A DNA stretch of 19,758 nt, taken from contig URSX01000023.1 in the NCBI GenBank assembly GCA_900550615.1, forward strand, positions 1-19,758, given 5' to 3'. A program made the translations under genes and the position numbers. This DNA is from an uncultured Eubacteriales bacterium. GTDB lineage: Bacteria; Bacillota; Clostridia; Oscillospirales; Oscillospiraceae. Under the pieces are notes generated by a model. The model had not been told where the DNA came from, did no database searches, and saw nothing but the letters and a program-made list of their open reading frames with translations. Positions 13,512-19,758 of this stretch are shown in pieces (positions within the stretch are counted from its first letter, which is position 1; every line of letters starts with the position of its first letter).

Positions 13512-13540
13512 AGTATAGCACGGCCGGAGAGGGATTGCAA
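13512..13540 (-). promoter_or_regulatory. Promoter of the small ORF (TTGCAA, 17 bp, extended -10 TGCTATACT)
   Basis: On the minus strand TTGCAA (13540-13535), 17 bp, then TATACT (13517-13512) preceded by TGC, giving an extended -10. The predicted start near 13505 leaves a leader of about 33 nt carrying AGAAAGGAG. I found no equally good plus-strand promoter for mnmG in this gap. Confidence 0.6.
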
Positions 13541-13614
13541 GAGATTTTTAGTCAGTTTACATAAATTTAACAAAAGCTTTTTGTTTGTTTTTACAAATCA
13601 ATCGAGGGTTTGCC

Positions 13615-15486
13615 ATGAAAGAATTTCCGGCAGGAAAATTTGATATTGCCGTCATCGGCGCGGGCCATGCCGGCATCGAGGCGGCTCTGGCGGCGGCGCG
13701 GATGGGACTGGAGACCATTATCTTCACCATCAATCTGGACGCCGTGGGCAATATGCCCTGCAACCCGGCCATCGGCGGCACCGGTAAGGGCCACCTGGTC
13801 CGGGAACTGGACGCTCTGGGCGGCCAGATGGGCCGGGCAGCGGATGCGGCCTGCATCCAGTACCGGATGCTCAACCGGGGCAAGGGCCCAGCCGTCCACT
13901 CCCTGCGGGCCCAGGCGGACCGGCGGAAATACCAGCAGGTGATGAAGCACACCCTGGAAAGGCAGGAGCACCTGACCGTACGCCAGGGGGAGGTCATCGA
14001 CCTGCGGACGGAGGCGGGCCGGGTGCGGCAGGTGGTGCTGCGCACCGGGGCCGTGTATGAGGTCAGGGCAGCCATCCTCTGCACCGGAACCTATTTGCAG
14101 GGGCGCACCATTGTGGGAGAGTGCATCGAGGACTCCGGCCCGGACGGCATGCACGCGGCGGGGCCGCTGACGGAGGCCCTTTTGCGGGAGGGGCTGCCCC
14201 TGCGCCGCTTCAAGACCGGCACGCCGCCCCGAGTGAACGCCCGGAGCATCGATTTCTCCAAGATGGAGGTGCAGGTGGGGGATCCGGATCCGGCGCCCTT
14301 CAGCTTTTCCACCGAAAAAGTACGGGAAAACCGGGCCGTGTGCTACCTCACCTACACCACGGAGGAGACTCACCGGATCATTCTGGAGAATTTGGACCGC
14401 AGCCCCATCTATTCCGGTGTCATTGAGGGCGTAGGGCCGCGGTACTGCCCGTCCATCGAGACGAAGATCGTACGGTTCCGGGACAAGCCCCGGCACCAGC
14501 TCTTCATCGAGCCCATGGGCCTGGACACAGAGGAGATGTACATCCAGGGCTTCTCCTCCTCCATGCCGGAGGAGGTGCAGCTGAAGATGCTGCACTCGGT
14601 GCCGGGACTGGAGCGGGCGGTGATGATGCGCCCGGCCTACGCCATTGAGTACGACTGCATCGACCCCCTGGCCCTGGCCCCCACTCTGGAGGTGAAGGCC
14701 ATAGAGGGCCTGTACGGCGCAGGACAGTTCAACGGCTCCTCGGGCTATGAGGAGGCGGCGGCTCAGGGCTTTGTAGCCGGAGTGAACGCGGCGCTGAAGC
14801 TCCTGGGTAAGCCGCCCATGCTCCTCAAGCGCAGTGAGAGCTATATCGGCACCCTCATTGACGACCTGGTGACCAAGGGCACGGAGGAGCCGTACCGGAT
14901 GATGACCAGCCGGTCCGAATACCGGCTGGTGCTGCGGCAGGACAACGCGGATCAGCGGCTGACACACATTGGATACGGCCTGGGTCTGGTGCCGGAAGAG
15001 CGAATGCAGGCGGTGGAGGAAAAATACGCCGCCGTGGACGCGGAAATACGCCGTCTGGAGCGCACGGGCATCCCGGGCAGCGAAAAGCTGAACCGCCTGC
15101 TGACGGAGCGGGGTTCGGCAGCGGTGACGGACGGGGCAAGGCTCATCGACCTGCTGCGACGGCCCCAGATGACCTACGACGAGCTGATGGCCTTTGACCC
15201 CGGAGCCCCGGCCCTGCCCAAGGCGGTGCGGGAGCAGGTGGAAATTTCCGTGAAGTACGAGGGATACATCCGCCGGCAGCTGAGCCAGGTGGAGGAATTT
15301 GAAAAGCTGGAGCAGCACGCCCTGCCCGGAGATATGGATTACTCCGGCATACAGGGTCTGCGGCTGGAGGCCCGCGAAAAGCTGGCGGCGGTGCGGCCGC
15401 TGAATCTGGGACAGGCCGGCCGCATTTCCGGCGTGTCCCCGGCGGATATAGGCGCACTGATGATCTACATGGAGAAAAGAAAATGA
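13615..15486 (+). CDS. mnmG: tRNA uridine-5-carboxymethylaminomethyl(34) synthesis enzyme MnmG
   Basis: 623 residues, the normal length. MnmG uses FAD and NADH and, with MnmE, installs the (carboxymethyl)aminomethyl group on the wobble uridine of several tRNAs. Visible features: FAD motif IAVIGAGHAGIEAALAAARMG (in IGAGHAGIEAA, about 9-19), the NMPCNPAIGGTGKGHLVREL signature (about 44-63), SLRAQADRRKY, CTGTYLQG, GLPLRRFKTGTPPR, MMTSRSEYRLVLRQDNAD (SRSEYRL near 428-434) and the C-terminal helical domain ending GRISGVSPADIGALMIYME. ATG at 13615 is chosen because GAGGG lies 6 nt upstream. The frame is open to an upstream TTG at 13587 that lacks a ribosome site. It leads a five-gene operon and its stop overlaps the next start (ATGA). 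Confidence 0.96.
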   Translation: MKEFPAGKFDIAVIGAGHAGIEAALAAARMGLETIIFTINLDAVGNMPCNPAIGGTGKGHLVRELDALGGQMGRAADAACIQYRMLNRGKGPAVHSLRAQADRRKYQQVMKHTLERQEHLTVRQGEVIDLRTEAGRVRQVVLRTGAVYEVRAAILCTGTYLQGRTIVGECIEDSGPDGMHAAGPLTEALLREGLPLRRFKTGTPPRVNARSIDFSKMEVQVGDPDPAPFSFSTEKVRENRAVCYLTYTTEETHRIILENLDRSPIYSGVIEGVGPRYCPSIETKIVRFRDKPRHQLFIEPMGLDTEEMYIQGFSSSMPEEVQLKMLHSVPGLERAVMMRPAYAIEYDCIDPLALAPTLEVKAIEGLYGAGQFNGSSGYEEAAAQGFVAGVNAALKLLGKPPMLLKRSESYIGTLIDDLVTKGTEEPYRMMTSRSEYRLVLRQDNADQRLTHIGYGLGLVPEERMQAVEEKYAAVDAEIRRLERTGIPGSEKLNRLLTERGSAAVTDGARLIDLLRRPQMTYDELMAFDPGAPALPKAVREQVEISVKYEGYIRRQLSQVEEFEKLEQHALPGDMDYSGIQGLRLEAREKLAAVRPLNLGQAGRISGVSPADIGALMIYMEKRK

Positions 15487-16121
15487 AAGTAATCGACCTG
15501 ACACATACGATCAGGCGGGACATGCCCGTTTACCCGGGCACGGAGCGGCCGGTGCTGACCACCGCCTGCACCATCCGGGAGGTGGGCTACCGGGAGACCC
15601 TGCTGCACATGTACTCTCACACCGGCACCCACATGGATGCCCCGGCCCACATGATCGAAGGGGGAAAAACGCTGGATACCTTCCCGGCGGAGGCCTTTGT
15701 GGGGCCCGGCCTGGCGCTGGACTGCCGGGGGCTGCGGGAGATCCCCCTCTCCCTGCTGCGGGAAAAGGAGAACGACATCCGGCAGGTGGATTTCCTGCTG
15801 TTTTGCACGGGATGGGACAAATACTGGGGGCAGGAAAAATACTACGAGGATTTCCCCTGTCTGACGGCGGAGGCGGCGGCCTTCTTGGCACAGATGCCCC
15901 TCAAGGGCATCGGCGAGGACTGCATCTCCATCGATCCCTGCGACAGCGTGGACTTTCCCAACCACATGAAGCTGCTGGGCCGGGGATTTGTGAACACGGA
16001 GAACCTGAAAAACCTGGATAACCTCATCGGCAGACCCTTCACCTTTGTGACGCTGCCGCTGAAATTTGAAAACGCCGACGGCTGCTCCAGCCGCGCGGTA
16101 GCCCTGACAGAGGAGGACTGA
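15483..16121 (+). CDS. Cyclase-family (kynurenine formamidase-like) metal-dependent hydrolase
   Basis: 212 residues of the Cyclase family (PF04199 type), which includes bacterial kynurenine formamidase KynB and related amidases and lactonases. The metal motif is present: His46, His50, Asp52 and His56 in YSHTGTHMDAPAH (about 44-56), and a late cluster GEDCISIDPCDS (about 143-154) contributes to the pocket. It is cytoplasmic with no signal peptide. Start codon ATG overlaps the mnmG stop, and the next gene begins 5 bp after its own stop, so it belongs to the same operon as the ligase module. No tryptophan-degradation genes are nearby, so the formamidase label is only a family label. It may hydrolyse an amide or lactone tied to the neighbouring wall-type enzymes. 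Confidence 0.85.
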   Translation: MKVIDLTHTIRRDMPVYPGTERPVLTTACTIREVGYRETLLHMYSHTGTHMDAPAHMIEGGKTLDTFPAEAFVGPGLALDCRGLREIPLSLLREKENDIRQVDFLLFCTGWDKYWGQEKYYEDFPCLTAEAAAFLAQMPLKGIGEDCISIDPCDSVDFPNHMKLLGRGFVNTENLKNLDNLIGRPFTFVTLPLKFENADGCSSRAVALTEED

Positions 16122-16126
16122 TTTTC

Positions 16127-17515
16127 ATGGGAAAACTGCGATTTCTGGTTGCGCTGTGGATGGCGAAGCTGTCCGTTCCGGCGCTGAAGATCACCCGGCA
16201 CGACGGGACGGATTTCCCCGGCGCACTGGCATGCAGGCTGTGCCCGGATTTCCTGCGCTACATTGGGAAACCGGAAACCATCGTGGCCGTTACCGGTACC
16301 AACGGGAAAACCACTGTGACCAACACCATCGCGGATATTCTGGAGAAAAACGGACGGCATGTGCTCAGCAACCGGGCGGGCTCCAACATGTGGTCGGGCA
16401 TCGCCACCACGCTGCTGGGCGGCTGCGGCCTGGGCGGCAGGCTGCGCAAGGGCTATGACACCGCCGTGCTGGAGGTGGACGAGCGCTCCAGCCCCCGGAT
16501 CTACCCCTATGTGGAGCCGGATGTGCTGGTGGTGACCAACCTGTTCCGGGATTCCATCAAGCGAAACGGGCACAGCGAGTACATCTTCGACAAGATCGCC
16601 CAGGCCCTGCCCAAAAAGACACGGCTGCTGCTCAACGGCGACGACGTGATCTCCGGCCTGCTGGGCCAGGGGACCAACGAGAGAGTCTTCTACAGCGTGG
16701 CCCGGACGGAGCGCTCCACCGATACGTGTGCAAACACCGCCTGCGACCGGTCCGCCTGCCCCTGCTGCGGGCACCTGCTGACATTCGACTACTACCACTA
16801 CCATCACATCGGCAAGGCCCGCTGCCCCCACTGCGGCTTTGCCCTGCCGGAGGCCGTCTTCCAGGCGGCGGAGGTGGATTTTGACCATTGCCGCTTTACC
16901 CTGCGGGAGCTGGGACAGGCGGAGCTGTCCCTGCCCTTCAGAGGGGGGAACCTGTTCGGCGTGTTCAACACCGCGGCGGCTGTGGGCTGCTGCCGGATGC
17001 TGGGTCTGGCCGGGGCGGACATCGCCCGGGCGATAGAGGAGCCCGAGCTCCAGACGGGGCGCTTTGAAAGCCGAAAGGCCGGGGAGCTGGAGATCGTGAC
17101 CATGCTCTCCAAGAACCAGAACCCCATCTCCAGCACCCAGAGCATCGCCTACCTCAGCCATGTGCCGGGGAAAAAGACCGTGGTACTGACCATCACGGAT
17201 TCTCTGGACAAGGTACACGGCCACGAGGACATCTCCTGGCTGTACGACACGGACTTTGATGCCCTGCGGGATAAATCCGTGGAGACGGTTTACATCGGCG
17301 GCAGGCGCTGCTACGACTTGGCGCTGCGGCTGATCCTGAGCGGAGTGGCCCAGGAAAAGCTGCAGCTGTTTCCCGACTACGGCGAACTGGAGCAGGCGCT
17401 CATCCGGCAGGCCCCCACGGAGGGCACGGTGGCCATCTTCTTTGAGCTGTATGCCAAGCCCATTGCCATGGGTCTGCGAAAGGCGCTGGCCACGCACGAG
17501 GAGGTGCAGGCATGA
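16127..17515 (+). CDS. MurT-like Mur ligase (divergent)
   Basis: 462 residues. A Mur-ligase middle domain carries the ATP loop VTGTNGKTT (about 55-63) and a Zn ribbon with C211/C214 (CPCCG) and C233/C236 (CPHCG), the insertion typical of MurT. A C-terminal DUF1727-like domain contains HEDISWLYDTDFD (about 360s). Canonical MurT with GatD amidates D-Glu of lipid II. Here several motifs differ from usual MurT: the LFRDQLDRYGE loop reads LFRDSIKRNGHSEY, and the KNPxGFNQ motif reads KNQNPISSTQ, so substrate specificity may have changed. The start ATG lies 5 bp after the previous stop, with AGAGGAGGA inside that gene's end. It overlaps the GatD-like gene by ATGA, as murT-gatD pairs do. Confidence 0.85.
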   Translation: MGKLRFLVALWMAKLSVPALKITRHDGTDFPGALACRLCPDFLRYIGKPETIVAVTGTNGKTTVTNTIADILEKNGRHVLSNRAGSNMWSGIATTLLGGCGLGGRLRKGYDTAVLEVDERSSPRIYPYVEPDVLVVTNLFRDSIKRNGHSEYIFDKIAQALPKKTRLLLNGDDVISGLLGQGTNERVFYSVARTERSTDTCANTACDRSACPCCGHLLTFDYYHYHHIGKARCPHCGFALPEAVFQAAEVDFDHCRFTLRELGQAELSLPFRGGNLFGVFNTAAAVGCCRMLGLAGADIARAIEEPELQTGRFESRKAGELEIVTMLSKNQNPISSTQSIAYLSHVPGKKTVVLTITDSLDKVHGHEDISWLYDTDFDALRDKSVETVYIGGRRCYDLALRLILSGVAQEKLQLFPDYGELEQALIRQAPTEGTVAIFFELYAKPIAMGLRKALATHEEVQA

Positions 17516-18243
17516 AAAAAATCATTATGGAGGCTCTGTACGGTGAATACAGCAACCTGTACGGGGATCGGGGCAATCTCCTCTATGTGCAGGAGAAGCT
17601 GCGCCGGGCAGGAGTGGAGTTTGAGCTGATCCAGACCCACCTGTTTGACAGGCCCGCCTTTGCGGAGAGGGCTGTGGATCTTTTATACATCGGCCCCTGC
17701 ACCGAGAGCCAGCAGGAGCAGGAGCTGGCCCATCTGCGGCCCTATGCCGATGCCCTGCGCCAGCGGATGGAAGGGGACGGCGTGACCCTGGCCACGGGCA
17801 ATGCCTTTGAGCTGTTCGGCGAGACCATCGTGTGCGAGGATGGGCGCAGGATCCAGGGACTGGGCTTCTGGCCCACCACGGCCAAGCGCTTTTCCAATCT
17901 CCGGTACAACGAGCTGTGCCTGGGCAACTGCGGCGAGCACAAAATCGTGGGCTTCAAGAACCAGCTCTCCCACAGCTATGGGGAAACGGGCAGCCCGTTC
18001 CTGACCATGTTGACCGGCTCGGGGCTGAACCCCGAGGAAAAGGAGGAGGGCTTCCACCGGGGAGGCTTCATCGCCACCTATCTGCTGGGGCCGCTGCTGC
18101 CGCTGAACCCGCAGTTTGCCCTGTCTCTGCTGCAAAAAATGGCGCCGGAGGCGGAATTTGCCCCCCTGCCCTACGAGGACGAGGCCTATCGGCTGCGGCT
18201 GGAGGAGCTGAGCCGCCCGGATGCCAACCACAAAGACCACTGA
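17512..18243 (+). CDS. GatD-like class I amidotransferase lacking catalytic Cys and His
   Basis: 243 residues that align from end to end with GatD: NLYGDRGNLLYVQEKLRR (about 15-32), IVGFKNQLSHSYGE (about 145-158), EEGFHRGGFIATYLLGPLLP (about 178-197). GatD normally supplies ammonia from glutamine with a Cys in a CGGYQFLG-type elbow and a His in YLHGP. Here the elbow reads ATGNAFELFG (94-103) with no Cys, the usual GGGxDREQ reads GPCTESQQEQ, and the His position is Leu192 in YLLGP. The glutaminase triad therefore looks dismantled while the fold and the pairing with the MurT-like gene are kept. It is probably a structural or regulatory partner, or the ligase uses ammonia or another amine directly. 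The reading frame is intact, so it is not a pseudogene. Confidence 0.8.
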   Translation: MKKIIMEALYGEYSNLYGDRGNLLYVQEKLRRAGVEFELIQTHLFDRPAFAERAVDLLYIGPCTESQQEQELAHLRPYADALRQRMEGDGVTLATGNAFELFGETIVCEDGRRIQGLGFWPTTAKRFSNLRYNELCLGNCGEHKIVGFKNQLSHSYGETGSPFLTMLTGSGLNPEEKEEGFHRGGFIATYLLGPLLPLNPQFALSLLQKMAPEAEFAPLPYEDEAYRLRLEELSRPDANHKDH

Positions 18244-18255
18244 CGGAGGTACAAC

Positions 18256-19266
18256 ATGGGAAAACTGCGCTATATGACCCGGGTCATCAGCGGTATCCGC
18301 TTTGACAAGCTGAACCGGGTGCTGGAAAAGATAAAGGAAAAAAGCGGACAGAGCAAGGTCTATACCTTCTTTGATATTCTGGTCTGCGCCGCCAAATACG
18401 GTGCCGGGTACTACGACTACCTGATGTTCGGCTTCTACGACATGAACGGCCGCCAGCGGGACACCTATCTGACCCGGGTGCGGAACAAGAAGATCATGGA
18501 TTTGATGAACGACCCGGCCTTTAGTGACGAATTCGACGACAAGCTGCGCTTCAACAAGACCTTTGCCGCCTATCTGGGCCGAAAAACCCTCAACGGCGAG
18601 ACGGCGACGGAGGAGGAGCTGGCGGAATTCCTCCGGGGTCAGGAGGCCATCTTCGCCAAGATCAACCACGGCGACTGCGGACGGGGCGTGGAAAAGCTGT
18701 ATGTGAAGGATTTTGACTCCCCGGCGGCCATGCTGGCGTACATCCGGGAGCATGGGCTGGTGGTGCTGGAGCATGTTCTGCCGCAGCATGAGGACATGGC
18801 CCGGCTGCACCCCTCCTCGGTGAACACCATGCGCATCCTCACGGATCTGGTGGACGGGCAGGTGCACATTGCCTACATCACCGTGAAAATGGGCCGGGGC
18901 AGCGGTGTGTGTGACAACTCCGGCCAGGGCGGCATCCTGTGCCGGGTGGATCCGCAGAGCGGGAAGATCATCTCCCCCGCCACGGACGATTACTTCAACG
19001 TCTACGAAAAGCACCCGGACACGGGCATCATGCTGCAGGGCTATCAGCTGCCCATGGTGGACAGAGCCGTGGCCATGGCCAAGGAGGCAGCCCTTGTATT
19101 CCCCCAGGTGGGGCATGTGGGCTGGGACATGGCCATTACGCCCACAGGGCCGGCCATCATCGAGGGCAACGAGTTCCCGGGGACAGACCTGTGCCAGCTG
19201 GCGCCGTTTTACCCGGAAAAATGTGGACTGTGGCCCTACTACAAGGAGCTGCTGGGCATCCGATAA
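18256..19266 (+). CDS. Sugar-transfer-associated ATP-grasp protein
   Basis: 336 residues resembling the ATPgrasp_ST family (PF14397 type), ATP-dependent carboxylate-amine ligases found near sugar-transfer or wall-polymer genes. A Lys-containing ATP loop near IFAKINHGDCGRGVEKL (about 134-150) is followed by VVLEHVLPQHEDMARLHPSSVNTMRI (conserved HPSSVNTMRI near 191-200). The late GWDMAITPTGPAIIEGNEFPG (IIEGNEFPG near 305-313) supplies acidic and Asn metal ligands. ATG follows GGAGGT and lies 12 bp after the GatD-like stop. Last gene of the operon, with a terminator 5 bp beyond. It would add a second ATP-dependent ligation step to the MurT-like module. The substrate is unknown. Confidence 0.82.
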   Translation: MGKLRYMTRVISGIRFDKLNRVLEKIKEKSGQSKVYTFFDILVCAAKYGAGYYDYLMFGFYDMNGRQRDTYLTRVRNKKIMDLMNDPAFSDEFDDKLRFNKTFAAYLGRKTLNGETATEEELAEFLRGQEAIFAKINHGDCGRGVEKLYVKDFDSPAAMLAYIREHGLVVLEHVLPQHEDMARLHPSSVNTMRILTDLVDGQVHIAYITVKMGRGSGVCDNSGQGGILCRVDPQSGKIISPATDDYFNVYEKHPDTGIMLQGYQLPMVDRAVAMAKEAALVFPQVGHVGWDMAITPTGPAIIEGNEFPGTDLCQLAPFYPEKCGLWPYYKELLGIR

Positions 19267-19270
19267 ATGA

Positions 19271-19317
19271 AAAGCCGTCCCATTACCGCCCGCAGGCGGC
19301 AATGGGACGGCTTTTTA
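19271..19317 (+). terminator. Rho-independent terminator of the mnmG operon
   Basis: A perfect 14-bp outer stem (19271-19284 with 19301-19314) is topped by a CCGCC/GGCGG hairpin (19286-19299) and ends in CTTTTT. It lies directly after the ATP-grasp stop codon. Confidence 0.9.
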
Positions 19318-19396
19318 TACGCAAAAAGGGACACCCTTCTTGGGTTTCCCTCGCACACCCTTCCTTACCGTTATCCTAAATTCTCTCCTTTATAGA

Positions 19397-19430
19397 CAGG
19401 AAAAGGGACACGCCGGAGCGTGTCCCTTTT
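19397..19430 (-). terminator. Terminator of the pyruvate:ferredoxin oxidoreductase gene
   Basis: A 13-bp stem AAAAGGGACACGC (19401-19413) with 19418-19430 (loop CGGA), with TTTTCCTGTC on the minus-strand 3' side, about 25 bp past the stop at 19457. A second, imperfect GGGACACCC/GGGTTTCCC hairpin at about 19326-19351 lies between the two convergent operons. Confidence 0.75.
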
Positions 19431-19456
19431 TTGCGTACTATATGCAAGCCTAAGGC

Positions 19457-19758
19457 TTACTTGTCATACATCTCAATGAGCTTGAGCAGGTGCTCGTAAC
19501 GAGCCTTGGCCTCGTCCTCGTTGCGCTGGAACAGCACACCGGCACGATCCGGGAACTCGCGGGTCAGGCGGGAGTAACGGGCCTCGTTCATCAGGAACTC
19601 CTGATAGCCGCCGGCAGGTGCCTTGGAATCCATGGAGAAGCGCTGGCCTGCCGGAGCAGCGGGATTAAAGCGGAACAGGTTCCAGTAGCCGCATTCCACA
19701 GCCTTCTTCATTTCCTTCTGGCAGTTCATCATGCCGCCCTTGATGGAGTGCATCTCGC
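19457..19758 (-). CDS. nifJ: Pyruvate:ferredoxin (flavodoxin) oxidoreductase, C-terminal end (cut by window edge)
   Basis: About 100 C-terminal residues, open to the window edge. The sequence EMHSIKGGMMNCQKEMKKAV followed by CGYWNLFRFNP is the well-conserved end of the PFOR thiamine-pyrophosphate domain, and the final segment EFLMNEARYSRLTREFPDRA is also typical. The enzyme oxidises pyruvate to acetyl-CoA and CO2 and reduces ferredoxin, a central step of anaerobic clostridial energy metabolism. The internal ATG at 19753 is not the start: the frame continues upstream and the rest of the ca. 1170-residue protein lies outside the window. Confidence 0.9.
   Translation of the reverse strand, partial: EMHSIKGGMMNCQKEMKKAVECGYWNLFRFNPAAPAGQRFSMDSKAPAGGYQEFLMNEARYSRLTREFPDRAGVLFQRNEDEAKARYEHLLKLIEMYDK

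Noticed and set aside
13535..13563. Plus-strand mnmG promoter using the palindromic TTGCAA (13535-13540) and TACATA (13558-13563)
   Set aside because: The spacing is 17 bp but the -10 matches only three of six consensus positions. The minus-strand use of the same hexamer, with an extended -10, is much better supported.
13591..15504. 637-codon minus-strand ORF over mnmG
   Set aside because: It is an antisense shadow with His/Gln/Arg-rich composition. The plus frame is unmistakable MnmG.
15842..19302. Long minus-strand ORFs (551 and 539 codons) over the Mur ligase/GatD/ATP-grasp genes
   Set aside because: These are antisense shadows produced by high GC at third positions. They have no ribosome sites or recognisable domains and conflict with a well-supported operon.
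1..19758. CRISPR arrays, tRNA or rRNA genes, phage or IS transposase genes
   Set aside because: No regularly spaced repeats, no cloverleaf or rRNA-like sequence and no transposase or integrase motifs were seen anywhere in the window.

Overview
The window looks like the chromosome of an anaerobic, high-GC gut Clostridia member, probably Oscillospiraceae (Flavonifractor/Lawsonibacter/Intestinimonas type). This rests on GC-rich coding sequence with AT-rich intergenic DNA, Gram-positive-type ribosome binding sites, the pyruvate:ferredoxin oxidoreductase end, the GlpP-type glycerol regulon and the MurT/GatD-type wall genes. Genus is not resolvable from what I can see.

Left part (1-6311, minus strand): a tandem array of three NhaC-family transporter genes, the first cut by the window edge, followed by an NSS-family Na+-dependent transporter. 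Each antiporter has its own sigma-A-type promoter (TTGACA, 17 bp, TAnnnT) and strong Shine-Dalgarno. The two complete copies are essentially identical over about 1.5 kb but diverge in the last 70 codons and upstream of the transcription start, which points to recent gene conversion. A short AT-rich motif sits at nearly the same distance upstream of all three promoters. The gaps also hold a 166-bp element with terminal inverted repeats and a candidate plus-strand small RNA.

Middle (6720-8554, minus strand): an OmpR/KdpE-like response regulator and a short KdpD-like sensor kinase with no kdpFABC beside it. Three 11-bp-phased TTnACr repeats overlap the kinase promoter, suggesting autoregulation.

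Divergent from it (8646-13323, plus strand): a glycerol-3-phosphate oxidation operon (GlpA-like flavoprotein with a [2Fe-2S] domain, a second FAD/NAD oxidoreductase, a DUF1667 Fe-S protein), then glpP and a DUF1461 (Lit-like) membrane protein. A hairpin with a T-tract lies in the operon leader, between promoter and first start codon, and the antiterminator that could act on it (GlpP) is encoded downstream. A MITE-like repeat separates the catabolic genes from glpP.

At 13346-13540 (minus) there is a compact unit with promoter, Shine-Dalgarno, a 25-codon ORF and two tandem terminators, apparently an unannotated small gene.

Right part (13615-19266, plus strand): one tightly packed operon, mnmG, a cyclase-family metal hydrolase, a divergent MurT-like Mur ligase, a GatD-like protein that has lost both the catalytic Cys and His of the glutaminase, and a sugar-transfer-type ATP-grasp enzyme, closed by a strong terminator. 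The ligase/pseudo-glutaminase/ATP-grasp trio is the best candidate for an undescribed system here. The window ends in the C-terminus of pyruvate:ferredoxin oxidoreductase on the minus strand.
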